Made by a program: the position numbers and the translations under genes. The notes below the pieces were generated by a model. It made no database searches. It had not been told where the DNA came from and saw nothing but the letters and a program-made list of their open reading frames with translations. Positions 42,309-50,632 of a stretch of DNA of 64,000 bases are shown piece after piece. This DNA comes from Mycolicibacterium moriokaense (GTDB taxonomy: Bacteria > Actinomycetota > Actinomycetes > Mycobacteriales > Mycobacteriaceae). Position 1 is the first letter of the stretch. Each line of letters starts with the position of its first letter. The stretch spans positions 62,001-126,000 of the forward strand of contig NZ_QQBJ01000016.1 in the NCBI RefSeq assembly GCF_003347205.1, written 5' to 3'.

Positions 42309-43592
42309 ATGACCGTGCGGACGTCCCCGTCGTCGATGAACGTCGACGATGCGACGCGCCGCACCGAGATCCTGAGGACGGCCAATGCCGTCATCGCAGC
42401 CTCGGGTCTGCGCACGTCGCTGCATCAGATCGCCGACGCCGCAGGCATTCTCGCCGGCAGCCTCTATCACCACTTCGAGTCGAAAGAGGCGATCCTGGTC
42501 GAGCTGATCCGCCGCTACCACGCGGATCTCGACCGCGTCGGAGAGGTCGCGCTGGCCCACTCCGCCGAGCACGACGCCCGGCCACCGCGCGACCAGATCA
42601 CCGCCCTCGGTCGGGCCATCGCCCGCTGCGCGGTGGAACACCGGGCGGCGCTGCAGATGTCGTTCTACGAAGGTCCGAGCTCGGATCCCGAACTGATCGA
42701 GCTGACGCGTCGACGCCCGGTCAAGGTGACCGCCGCGATGCTGGCGACCTTGCGCAGCGCGCGCCGGGCCGGGTACCTGGAACCCGATGTCGAGCTGCCC
42801 ATTCTCGCCGACCGGATGACACAGAGCATGCTTCGCGTCGGCATCGACACCATCCGCCGCAAGGCGGCGTCCGACACGGTGGCCGGTCTGCTGTGCACGA
42901 TCCTGTTGGACGGGCTGGCCACCAGGCGGCCGACCGACGCCCGGCTGGATGGGTCGAACGCCTACGAGGCGGCCCGCGACGTCATCAGCACCTGGGTCGA
43001 CGACGACAGCCACGCCACCGACAAGGGGGCGCACATCCGAGCGGTCGCGCGCGCCGAGTTCGGCCGCCGCGGATATGAGATGACGACGGTGCGCGACATC
43101 GCGTCCGCCTCCGGGCTCGCCACGGGAACCGTGTACCGGGCGATCGGCTCGAAGGACGAACTGCTGATGTCGATCATGCTGTCGTTCGGCCAGAAGGTGG
43201 GCGCCGGCTGGACCAGGGTGATGCAGTCCGACGCCTCGCCGCTGGAAAAGCTCGACGCGCTCAGCTGGATCAACATCAACGCCCTTGACCGCTTTCCGGA
43301 CGAGTTCCGCATTCAGCTGGCCTGGATGCGACAGTCGCCGCCCGACACCGCGGGGCCGGGATGGTCGTTGAACACCCGCATCCGGCAGGCGAAAGCCCTT
43401 CTGTCCGAGGGTGTTCGATCGGGCGAGATCAGCGTCGACAGCCCGTCGGCCGACATGCTGGCCCGCTGCGTCATCGGCGAGCAGTGGCTGCCCGAGAACA
43501 TCCAGAGCGAACTCGGCGTCCGCCAGAGCCTGATCCACGCCCGCGACACCGTGCTGCGCGGCGTCGCGGCCAGGCCGACGCGACCGTCGTGA
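42309..43592 (+). CDS. tandem (two-domain) TetR-family regulator, Mce3R-like, copy 2
   Basis: 427 aa. Two TetR HTH units: SLHQIADAAGILAGSLYHHF (about residues 35-55) and TTVRDIASASGLATGTVYRA (about 257-276). It is collinear and strongly similar to copy 1 at 16911 (shared SFYE, PSS, LDALSWIN, RIQLAWMRQSPPDT). It is carried within the operon it may control, whose promoter bears motif copy 3. The stop overlaps the next GTG as GTGA. Confidence 0.9.
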   Translation: MTVRTSPSSMNVDDATRRTEILRTANAVIAASGLRTSLHQIADAAGILAGSLYHHFESKEAILVELIRRYHADLDRVGEVALAHSAEHDARPPRDQITALGRAIARCAVEHRAALQMSFYEGPSSDPELIELTRRRPVKVTAAMLATLRSARRAGYLEPDVELPILADRMTQSMLRVGIDTIRRKAASDTVAGLLCTILLDGLATRRPTDARLDGSNAYEAARDVISTWVDDDSHATDKGAHIRAVARAEFGRRGYEMTTVRDIASASGLATGTVYRAIGSKDELLMSIMLSFGQKVGAGWTRVMQSDASPLEKLDALSWININALDRFPDEFRIQLAWMRQSPPDTAGPGWSLNTRIRQAKALLSEGVRSGEISVDSPSADMLARCVIGEQWLPENIQSELGVRQSLIHARDTVLRGVAARPTRPS

Positions 43593-44224
43593 ACGACGAG
43601 GTCGTCTTCGCGGCGGTGGCCGACGCGCGGCGCGCGGTCGCGGATCTGATCGACACGCTCACCGACGACCAACTCCAGACGCCGAGCCTGTGCGCGGGAT
43701 GGGATGTCAAGACGGTCGCGGCCCATCTGGTCAGCGTCTTCGCCGAAGGCTTTTGGACGTTTCAGTGGCAAGTGCTGCGACGCGGCGGACTCAACCGGGC
43801 CATCGACGCGCTCGCGCGCCGTCGCGCGTGTGGGCCCGCCGACGAGATCGCGGCGACCCTGCGCAGTCGCGCCGACCATCGCCTCAGCCCGCCGGTCACC
43901 GGACCCCTCTCCGGGCTGACCGACGTCCTCGTGCACACCGGCGACATCACGATCCCGCTCGGCCTGCCGTTCCGACCGGAGGCGCAGCGGGCCGAATGGG
44001 CGCTGGACTTCCTGACCGGCCCCCGCCCCCTCGGGTTCGTCCCGCGGGGCCGCCTGCGCGGAATCGCGCTCTGCAGCAGCGAACTCGACCGCACCTGGGG
44101 CCGGGGCGCCGAAATCCACGGGCCCACCGGTCAACTGATGATGGCCGCGGCGGGCCGGGCCGGATCACTGGATGTGCTCGACGGTCCCGGCGTCGCCGTA
44201 CTCCGGCAGCGGATCGGCGGTTGA
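43589..44224 (+). CDS. maleylpyruvate isomerase-type mycothiol-dependent protein (MDMPI/DinB-like)
   Basis: 211 aa from the GTG at 43589, overlapping the TetR stop. The N-terminal four-helix DinB-like domain is marked by LTDDQLQTPSLCAGWDVKTV then AAHLVS, where the His binds metal. The C-terminal half (LTGPRPLGFVPRGRLRG, TGQLMMAAAGRAG) is the sterol-carrier-like part seen in mycobacterial members. Such proteins transfer or use mycothiol, for example in isomerising maleylpyruvate. The role here is unknown. Confidence 0.8.
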   Translation: MNDEVVFAAVADARRAVADLIDTLTDDQLQTPSLCAGWDVKTVAAHLVSVFAEGFWTFQWQVLRRGGLNRAIDALARRRACGPADEIAATLRSRADHRLSPPVTGPLSGLTDVLVHTGDITIPLGLPFRPEAQRAEWALDFLTGPRPLGFVPRGRLRGIALCSSELDRTWGRGAEIHGPTGQLMMAAAGRAGSLDVLDGPGVAVLRQRIGG

Positions 44225-44227
44225 CCG

Positions 44228-45304
44228 TCAATCGAATGCGTGGCGCGGCAGCGTCGTGGGGATGTCCAGCGAGCTCAGCAGGCCCGGCGGTGCGGCGATC
44301 ACATACGGGATCGCGTTGACTACACGCATGGCCGTCGCCGCCATCGCCGCCCGGCCCGCCCCGTGCCCCTCGGCATCGCCCAGGTTCATCGCGCAGTGGA
44401 TGTCGGGTTCCCCCTCGATGTCCACCCGGTAGGTGGCGTCGAACTCCGAGGCCGGCCAGTCGGGTGCGACGTCGCGGGCCATCCGGATGATGTGTTCGAT
44501 CACGATCGCCTCGCGGCCGTTCACCACACCCGCCGCCCTGGTGCGCACTGCCCCGCAGGTGCCGGCCTCGATGGTGCCGAAGGCCACCTCGATGTCGCGG
44601 TCGGTCAACTGCCGGTCCATCGAGCCGCGGACCTCCTCGACCTCGACGCCCAGTCCGTCGGCCATCAGGTGAATCGGTGCCGCCCAGGCCATCTGGATGA
44701 AGCCGGGCGTCTTCATCATCGGCTCGAAGTCCAGTGGACGGCCGAAGCCCAGGCCGTTCATCATGACGTCGGCGACCGGGTAGTGGTCGTTCAGCGCGAT
44801 CTCGGTGGCCGTCAGGCACCGGATCTTCTTCGACTGGGTGGCCAGGAGCAGTGCCAACTCATCCGAGCCGAATCCGGGGAAAATCCCCGAACCGTAGAAC
44901 GAGGCGTCGCCCGACGTCGCGGCCGCCTCGAGTTGCTGCCGCCAGTCCGGCGAGTAGTACGCCGGCGGGTAGATCAGGCTGGTCGAAGTCGTTGACACCA
45001 CGTTGATTCCGGCCTGGAGCAATCGCAGGTAGTCCGGCACGGCGTCGGCGTCGCGCTGCGGGCCGCTGGCCGCATACACCACGCAGTCGGGCCGCAAGCC
45101 GATCAGCGCGTCGGCGTCGTCCGTCGCCACCACGCCGACCGGTTCGCCGCCGGCCAGTTCACCCGCGTCCCGGCCCACCTTCTCCGGCGAGTGCACCCAG
45201 ACGCCCACGAGTTCGAGATCCGGTCGGCGGGCAACCGCGTCGACGGCGATCGAACCGACTCCCCCGGTCGACCACACCACGACTCGACTCCGATGTCCGC
45301 CCAT
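44228..45304 (-). CDS. dihydrodipicolinate reductase-like dehydrogenase, copy 2
   Basis: 358 aa. Rossmann start VVVWSTGGVGSIAVDAV, LVGVWVHSPEKVGRDAGE and CVVYAASGPQRDA match the two other copies, but the middle differs (FYGSGIFPGFGSDELA, ATEIALNDHYPVADV), so it is the most diverged of the three. It is divergent from copy 3 across 61 bases that contain a 22-bp operator. It ends three bases from the convergent MDMPI gene. Confidence 0.82.
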   Translation of the reverse strand: MGGHRSRVVVWSTGGVGSIAVDAVARRPDLELVGVWVHSPEKVGRDAGELAGGEPVGVVATDDADALIGLRPDCVVYAASGPQRDADAVPDYLRLLQAGINVVSTTSTSLIYPPAYYSPDWRQQLEAAATSGDASFYGSGIFPGFGSDELALLLATQSKKIRCLTATEIALNDHYPVADVMMNGLGFGRPLDFEPMMKTPGFIQMAWAAPIHLMADGLGVEVEEVRGSMDRQLTDRDIEVAFGTIEAGTCGAVRTRAAGVVNGREAIVIEHIIRMARDVAPDWPASEFDATYRVDIEGEPDIHCAMNLGDAEGHGAGRAAMAATAMRVVNAIPYVIAAPPGLLSSLDIPTTLPRHAFD

Positions 45305-45335
45305 GGTTTCAGCACTATAGCCAGAATTGATTGAC

Positions 45336-45357
45336 GTTAATAGTGCCCACTGTTAAC
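45336..45357. promoter_or_regulatory. palindromic operator, TAATAGTGNNCACTRTTA type, copy 1
   Basis: GTTAATAGTG (45336-45345) and CACTGTTAAC (45348-45357) form a near-perfect palindrome with a two-base centre and one mismatched pair. It lies between the divergent dehydrogenase copies 2 and 3. The same operator occurs at 58131. Confidence 0.75.
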
Positions 45358-45365
45358 TTCGGACG

Positions 45366-46469
45366 ATGACAGCTGATCAGTACCGCGTGGTGGTGTGGTC
45401 GACGGGCGGCATCGGATCCATCGCGATTCGCGCCATTCATCAACGGCCCAACCTCGATCTGGTCGGAGTGTGGGTGCACTCGCCGCAGAAGGTGGGCCGC
45501 GACGCCGGTGAACTCGCCAACGGGGAGCCCATCGGCCTGTCCGTCACCGACGACGCCGACGCGCTGATCGCGCTGAAACCCGACTGCGTCATCTATGCGG
45601 CCAGCGGTCCCGAGCGTGACGCACTGGCCGTCCCCGACTACGTCAGGCTGCTGCGCGCGGGCATCAACGTCGTGACGACCAGCACCACGCGACTGGTGAA
45701 CCCGCACGCCTATGAACCCGCCGAGTGGCGCGACCAACTCGCCGAAGCCGCCAAGGAGGGCCGGGTCTCGCTGTACGCCTCGGGTATCGAACCCGGGTTC
45801 GCCGCCGACTACCTGCCGCTCGTGCTGTCCACGCAGTCGTCGCAGATCGAGAAGATCCACGCCTACGAGATCGGCCTCTACGACGACTACGGCGTGCCCG
45901 ACATCATGAGCGACGCAATGGGATTCGGCAGACCGCTGGACTATCAGCCCTGGATCGGCTTTCCCGGCGCGATCACCGGCGAATGGCAGGGCCAGATCCG
46001 GATGGTCGCCGACGCCCTCGGCGTCGAGATTCAGGAGTTCCGCGAGACGTTCGATCGCGCGGTGACCGAGCGGACCTTGGAAGTCGCGATGGGCACCGTC
46101 GAGGCGGGCACGTGTGGCGCGCTGCGGATGCAGGCGATCGGTGTCGTCGACGGCAAGGACGCCATCGTCATCGAACATGTCACCCGCCTGGCGCCCGACG
46201 TGGCGCCCGACTGGCCGACGCTGCCCAACGCGCTCGGCTACCGCGTGGTGATCACCGGTCAACCTGACATCGACTGCTCCTTCGATGTCACGCTTCGCGA
46301 CCGAGGCAAGGCGGGCATCGAGGGCATGACGTCGGGCGCGGGTGCAATGGTCGCGACGGCCATGCGCGTCGTCAACGCCGTGCCGTATGTCGTTGCCGCG
46401 CAACCAGGTCTGCTCAGCTCGGTGGATCTGCCGCTGACGATTCCGAGGGGCGCGTTCAACCCGGCCTAA
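45366..46469 (+). CDS. dihydrodipicolinate reductase-like dehydrogenase, copy 3
   Basis: 367 aa. VVVWSTGGIGSIAIRAI, LVGVWVHSPQKVGRDAGE, CVIYAASGPERDALAVPDYV, LYASGIEPGFAADYLPLVLS and GTVEAGTCGALRMQAIGVVD make it clearly closest to copy 1 at 26878. It starts eight bases after the palindromic operator and is divergent from copy 2. The stop overlaps the convergent alpha/beta hydrolase gene by four bases. Confidence 0.83.
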   Translation: MTADQYRVVVWSTGGIGSIAIRAIHQRPNLDLVGVWVHSPQKVGRDAGELANGEPIGLSVTDDADALIALKPDCVIYAASGPERDALAVPDYVRLLRAGINVVTTSTTRLVNPHAYEPAEWRDQLAEAAKEGRVSLYASGIEPGFAADYLPLVLSTQSSQIEKIHAYEIGLYDDYGVPDIMSDAMGFGRPLDYQPWIGFPGAITGEWQGQIRMVADALGVEIQEFRETFDRAVTERTLEVAMGTVEAGTCGALRMQAIGVVDGKDAIVIEHVTRLAPDVAPDWPTLPNALGYRVVITGQPDIDCSFDVTLRDRGKAGIEGMTSGAGAMVATAMRVVNAVPYVVAAQPGLLSSVDLPLTIPRGAFNPA

Positions 46470-47350
46470 CCGAGAAATCGGCCTATCGCGTCCAGTTGGG
46501 CGGCCTTGAACGAACGGGCCAGTTCGTTTCCGGGCGTGACGTCGAACCCGTGGAACGCGCCGGGAACAACCTCGAGGTGCGTCGGCACCCCCGCGGCCTC
46601 CAGGCGCGCCGCGAAGTCGACGTTCTCGTCGTGGAACATGTCTGCGGTGCCGACGCCGATCCAGGTGGGGGGCATATCCGCCAGGTCGCTCCGACGAGCA
46701 GGGGACGCATAATCGCCCACCGAGTCGGCGCCCGGTTCGCCGGCCAGATAGGAGCGCCAACCGAATCTGTTGTCGTGGGCCGTCCATCCCAGCGCGGAAG
46801 GCAATCGCCTGACCGCCGTCCGGTCATCCAGCATCGGATACTGCAGCACCTGGCCCGCGAGGTCGACCAACCCGTTGTCGATGCATCTCATCGACAACGC
46901 GGCGGCCAGGCCGCCGCCTGCGCTGACCCCGGCCACCACGATCCGCCGGGCGTCGATCTGCGGAGTTTCCGCGAGCCACGCCAACGCGGCATAGCAGTCG
47001 TCGAGTGCGGCGGGGTGGGGGCGTTCCGGCGCGAGGCGATAATCGACCGCCGCCACAACAACACCCAACCGGTCTGCCATTCGCCGGCACTTGCGATCCT
47101 CGATGCGCGCCGACCCCAGCACGTACCCGCCGCCGTGTATCCACAGCACCGCGGGCGCCGGGTACTGAGCGTCGCGAGGCCGGTGAACGCGTACACCCGC
47201 TGTCGGCGATACTGCGACCACCTCGACGCCGCGCACACCGAGAACCCGCTCGGCTGCGGCAACGGCCATACGCGACAGCCGAAGTCGCCGCGTCACCAGG
47301 CCCTTCCCCCTCGGCATCACCACGGCCGCGAGCCGAAGCGAGGAATGCAC
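46466..47350 (-). CDS. alpha/beta hydrolase of the hormone-sensitive lipase family
   Basis: 294 aa from the GTG at 47350; an ATG at 47317 is the alternative, and the longer frame would overlap the secreted-protein gene. Oxyanion motif IHGGGYVLG, nucleophile elbow GVSAGGGLAA, catalytic Asp near GTADMFHDEN and His in GAFHGFDVTPG. There is no signal peptide. Mycobacterial Lip esterases of this family hydrolyse short-chain esters or steroid/acyl esters. Not obviously part of the mce operon: 23 bases separate them, but the orientation is the same, so read-through is possible. Confidence 0.87.
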   Translation of the reverse strand: MHSSLRLAAVVMPRGKGLVTRRLRLSRMAVAAAERVLGVRGVEVVAVSPTAGVRVHRPRDAQYPAPAVLWIHGGGYVLGSARIEDRKCRRMADRLGVVVAAVDYRLAPERPHPAALDDCYAALAWLAETPQIDARRIVVAGVSAGGGLAAALSMRCIDNGLVDLAGQVLQYPMLDDRTAVRRLPSALGWTAHDNRFGWRSYLAGEPGADSVGDYASPARRSDLADMPPTWIGVGTADMFHDENVDFAARLEAAGVPTHLEVVPGAFHGFDVTPGNELARSFKAAQLDAIGRFLG

Positions 47351-47373
47351 CCCTGCCCGGCCCACGCTGCGTT

Positions 47374-47862
47374 TCACCCGACCGGTGTCAGCGTGAACGG
47401 CATCTCGACGCTGAGCTGCTTGTTCCATCCGCAGGCGCCGCTGGGGCCCAGCGTGGTGTCCCAGCCCTTCAGCGCCGGAGAATCACGCTGCGCCTTCCAG
47501 AAGGTGAAGGTCTGCTGGCCCGTTGGTGCCGTGCCGTCAAGGCAGGGTTCCCAGTTGTCCACTGGCCGTGTCACTTTCCAGCGGCCGCTCATGTAGACGG
47601 CGTCCGCGCTCCAGCCCTGATCGCTTGTCACGCTGCCGGTGCAGTCCTGGAAAGTGCTGCATGTCGTCGAGACGGTCCACGTCTGGGTGACGCTCTTCTC
47701 GTCGTGATAGGAGTCGTTGGTCTTGGCCCACACGCCGTCGGAGAACGCCGTGTACGTACCGTTCAGCGCAACGCCGTCGCCGGGGTCCGCGCGTGCGTCC
47801 GGAGCACCGGCCATCACGGTCGCCGCGACGGCGGTACTCAACATCAAGCGCGCGAGCCTCAT
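47374..47862 (-). CDS. small secreted protein coupled to mceF
   Basis: 162 aa from the ATG at 47862, which overlaps the mceF stop by four bases (ATGA). The open frame upstream of this is a shadow of mceF. A Sec signal peptide (MRLARLMLSTAVAATVMAG) is cleaved near ARADP. The mature part is Cys/Trp/Thr-rich (TWTVSTTCSTFQDCTGSV, WEPCLDG, GACGWNKQL), with six Cys that could form disulfides outside the membrane. It is not one of the usual Mce-associated membrane proteins. Translational coupling suggests a role with the Mce system. Confidence 0.78.
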   Translation of the reverse strand: MRLARLMLSTAVAATVMAGAPDARADPGDGVALNGTYTAFSDGVWAKTNDSYHDEKSVTQTWTVSTTCSTFQDCTGSVTSDQGWSADAVYMSGRWKVTRPVDNWEPCLDGTAPTGQQTFTFWKAQRDSPALKGWDTTLGPSGACGWNKQLSVEMPFTLTPVG

Positions 47863-49460
47863 GCGTCTGCCCTGTAGATCAGGTCCTGCCAGGTCTTGGC
47901 CGCGCTCACCATGTCCTCCTGACGGAACACCTGACCGTCCGGTGCGGCGTACTGCCCGGTCCGCGGGTCGTAATGCGAAATCGCAACGGAAGGGCCGGAT
48001 GCGGATGCGGTGCCGTCGAACGAACTCGGCGTGGCAGCGACGCCTCCCCCGGTATCCATCGGAGGGAAGTCCGCCGGTGTGGGCGGAAGCGGCGCGGGTG
48101 CGCCCGCGGGCGGGGGTGCGCCCGGCGGCGGCGCAGGCGGTTGGGCACCCGGCGGCATCGGCGTGCCCTCGACCGGGGCGTGCAGCCGCTCGTTCTCGTC
48201 GACGCGACTGTCCGGTGGGATTCCCTGCGCAATCAGGTTCGGATCGATCGGGTACGGGCCGAGAGCGTGCTGCCTGACGGCAAGTGGCACATACGGTTTG
48301 TCGCTGTAGCACTCCTGCACCGTCGGGGCGCGCTTGCCGGGCACACCCATGCACGGCGAGTTGCGGGCTCCACGCACGACGATCGGGGCGTCCTGTGGCA
48401 GCTTGCAATACAGGCCGTCGGGGGTGTCGATGGTGGTGGTGTCGGCGGGCGAACGCCACTGCGACGGCGGCAGGAAACCGACGGTGCACGGCGGCCCGTC
48501 GCCCAGCTGCACCCGGAAGTCGCCCAGAGGTATTCCGGTGGGGTTGTTCTCCGGCGCCGAGGACAGAACGTCACCGACGAACGGCGGCAACAGCACCAGC
48601 ACCTGCTCGAGCGAGGGGTGATAGGTGACCCCGACCTTGCCGAACGTGGTGAGGTTCGCCAGCAGGATCGGCAGCGTCGGCTTGATCTGGTCGAGCAGTC
48701 GCGACACCTCGTTGGCGGCGGGCGGGCCTTCCTGCAGCAGATTGCGCACCTGAGGATCGTCGGCCACCACCTGACCCGTCACGCCCGCAATGCTTTTCGC
48801 CCAGGTCCGCAGCGAGTCCGCCGTCTGCGCCTGCCCGTCGAGCAACGGGCCGGAGTCCTCGGCCAGCGCCGACGTTCGGTCACCGACCTTGTTCAGGTCG
48901 CCGGAGATCTTCGCCGACGAGTCGAACAGCGAACCCAGGTCGAACCCCGCTCCGTTGAAGGCTTCGAACGACTCGTTCACCAGGCCGCTCAACTTCTCCT
49001 TGGGCACGCTGCTCAGCAGGGTGTTCAGCTGATCGAGCATCGGCCCGACCTGCTGCGGGATCTTGGTGTCGGACATGCGGATCACCGACCCGTCCGTCAG
49101 ATACGGCGGCGAGTCCGTGCGCGGCATCAACTCGACGTACTGCTCTCCGACCGCGGATACGCTGCGCACCTCGGCTTCGAGATCGGCGGGGATCTTGGGT
49201 GACGTGGCCAGCGACAGGGTGGCGGTGGCCTGCGTCCGCGACACGTCCATCGACGTCACCTTGCCCACCTGGACGCCGCGGTAGGTCACGTTGGAGAACC
49301 GGTACAGCCCGCCCGACGCGGGCAGTTCCAGGGTGACCATGATCCGCCGGATGCCGAGCAGCGTCGGTGCCTGCATGTAGACGAACACCATCACGAGCAC
49401 ACCGACGATCGACGCAATCGTGAAGATGGCCAGCTGAATTCGGACGAACCGGGAAAGCAT
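47859..49460 (-). CDS. mceF: Mce family protein MceF
   Basis: 533 aa from the ATG at 49460. A membrane anchor at residues 6-30 (IQLAIFTIASIVGVLVMVFV), then the MCE/MlaD domain (GLYRFSNVTYRGVQVGKV). A long helical region follows to about 270. The C-terminal 150 residues are Pro-rich (PPGAQPPAPPPGAPPPAG). Mce proteins assemble a hexameric tunnel that carries lipids through the periplasm. The ATG overlaps the mceE stop by one base. Confidence 0.92.
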   Translation of the reverse strand: MLSRFVRIQLAIFTIASIVGVLVMVFVYMQAPTLLGIRRIMVTLELPASGGLYRFSNVTYRGVQVGKVTSMDVSRTQATATLSLATSPKIPADLEAEVRSVSAVGEQYVELMPRTDSPPYLTDGSVIRMSDTKIPQQVGPMLDQLNTLLSSVPKEKLSGLVNESFEAFNGAGFDLGSLFDSSAKISGDLNKVGDRTSALAEDSGPLLDGQAQTADSLRTWAKSIAGVTGQVVADDPQVRNLLQEGPPAANEVSRLLDQIKPTLPILLANLTTFGKVGVTYHPSLEQVLVLLPPFVGDVLSSAPENNPTGIPLGDFRVQLGDGPPCTVGFLPPSQWRSPADTTTIDTPDGLYCKLPQDAPIVVRGARNSPCMGVPGKRAPTVQECYSDKPYVPLAVRQHALGPYPIDPNLIAQGIPPDSRVDENERLHAPVEGTPMPPGAQPPAPPPGAPPPAGAPAPLPPTPADFPPMDTGGGVAATPSSFDGTASASGPSVAISHYDPRTGQYAAPDGQVFRQEDMVSAAKTWQDLIYRADA

Positions 49461-50632
49461 CAGCCACCACCGCCCGGTTCCCACGGCGCGGGCGCGGTAT
49501 TTGGGATCGGCCCGAAGGGACCTGCGGTGGGCGCTTGGAGCGGGAACCTGGTGTAGTAGGCGTCGTAGCCCGGATCACCCGGCGCAGGGATCATCGACGC
49601 GCGGTCCTGGCCCAAATGGGTGCCCAGTAGCAGCCCACGCTTGAGACGCGCGAGTGTGAGATCGACCGTGACGAACAGGTTCACGTAGTCGCCGCGCACG
49701 CCGCGGTCGATCAGGTTCTGCGTCAACGGGAACGTCGGCAGATACGCCAGGGCGGTGTCGATGTCCGGCCCCACGTCGGCGAGCGCCTTGAATGTCGGTT
49801 CCAGGTTCTGCAGGTTGGTGACGAGGTCGGCCTGGGTGTCGTTAACCAGCCTGCTCACGGTGTCGCTGAGCGTGCCGAGTTTCTCCAGCGCGGTGGTGAG
49901 CCTCGGCCGCTCCTTGATCAGCACATCCAACGCCGGCGGGATCCGCTGCAGCGCGCGGGTGAGAACTTCCTGCTGCCCCCCGAGGGTGGACGCGAACCGG
50001 TTCAACTCGTCGATGGTCGCGACGATGTTGTCCCGCTGCCGGTACAGCGTTCCGACAAACGTGTCGAGGCGAGCGATCAGGTCGCGCACCACGTCCTGGC
50101 GGCCGCTCAGCGCGGTGTTGAAGTTGTGGACGATGTCGCCGATCTGGCCGAGGCCGCCGCCGTTGACCACGGCCGCCAGCGACGACAGCGTCTGTTCGGT
50201 CGAGGGAAAGCTCGACGAGTTGTTGAGGCCGATCGTGGCGCCCGGGCTGAGCCTGCCGCTCGCCGCCTGCCCGGGTGGCGGATCGAGCGACACGTGCATC
50301 GAGCCCAGCAGGCTCGTCTGGCCGACCGTTGCCACGGCATTGGCCGGGACCACCGCGTCGGGCTTGAGCGAGAGATCGAGGTCGATGTGCCAGCCGTGCA
50401 GTCTCATCTTGCCGACGCTGCCCACCACGACGTCGTCGATCAATACCGGCGAATTCGATTCCAGTGTGCCGATATTCGCGAGTTCGGCATGGTAGATCTC
50501 GGCATCGCCGCCGCGGCCCACGGCACCGGGCAGCGGCAGCGAGTTCACCCCCTGGAATGCGCAGCCAGTGATGGTCACCATGACACTGCATCCCACGGCG
50601 AGCAGACGGCGGGCGCGCGTCGTCCCGATCAC
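49460..50632 (-). CDS. mceE: Mce family lipoprotein MceE
   Basis: 390 aa. The signal peptide ends in the lipobox TITGC (Cys at residue 24), so like LprK-LprN this fifth Mce subunit is lipid-anchored. The MCE domain follows (IGTLESNSPVLIDDVVVGSV), then a coiled helical region (DELNRFASTLGGQQEVLTRA). Four-base overlap with mceD, one-base with mceF. Confidence 0.92.
   Translation of the reverse strand: MIGTTRARRLLAVGCSVMVTITGCAFQGVNSLPLPGAVGRGGDAEIYHAELANIGTLESNSPVLIDDVVVGSVGKMRLHGWHIDLDLSLKPDAVVPANAVATVGQTSLLGSMHVSLDPPPGQAASGRLSPGATIGLNNSSSFPSTEQTLSSLAAVVNGGGLGQIGDIVHNFNTALSGRQDVVRDLIARLDTFVGTLYRQRDNIVATIDELNRFASTLGGQQEVLTRALQRIPPALDVLIKERPRLTTALEKLGTLSDTVSRLVNDTQADLVTNLQNLEPTFKALADVGPDIDTALAYLPTFPLTQNLIDRGVRGDYVNLFVTVDLTLARLKRGLLLGTHLGQDRASMIPAPGDPGYDAYYTRFPLQAPTAGPFGPIPNTAPAPWEPGGGG

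Noticed and set aside
47374-48489. 371-codon open frame including the secreted protein
   Set aside because: The first 209 codons lie in mceF in another frame. The credible start is the ATG at 47862 with a signal peptide.
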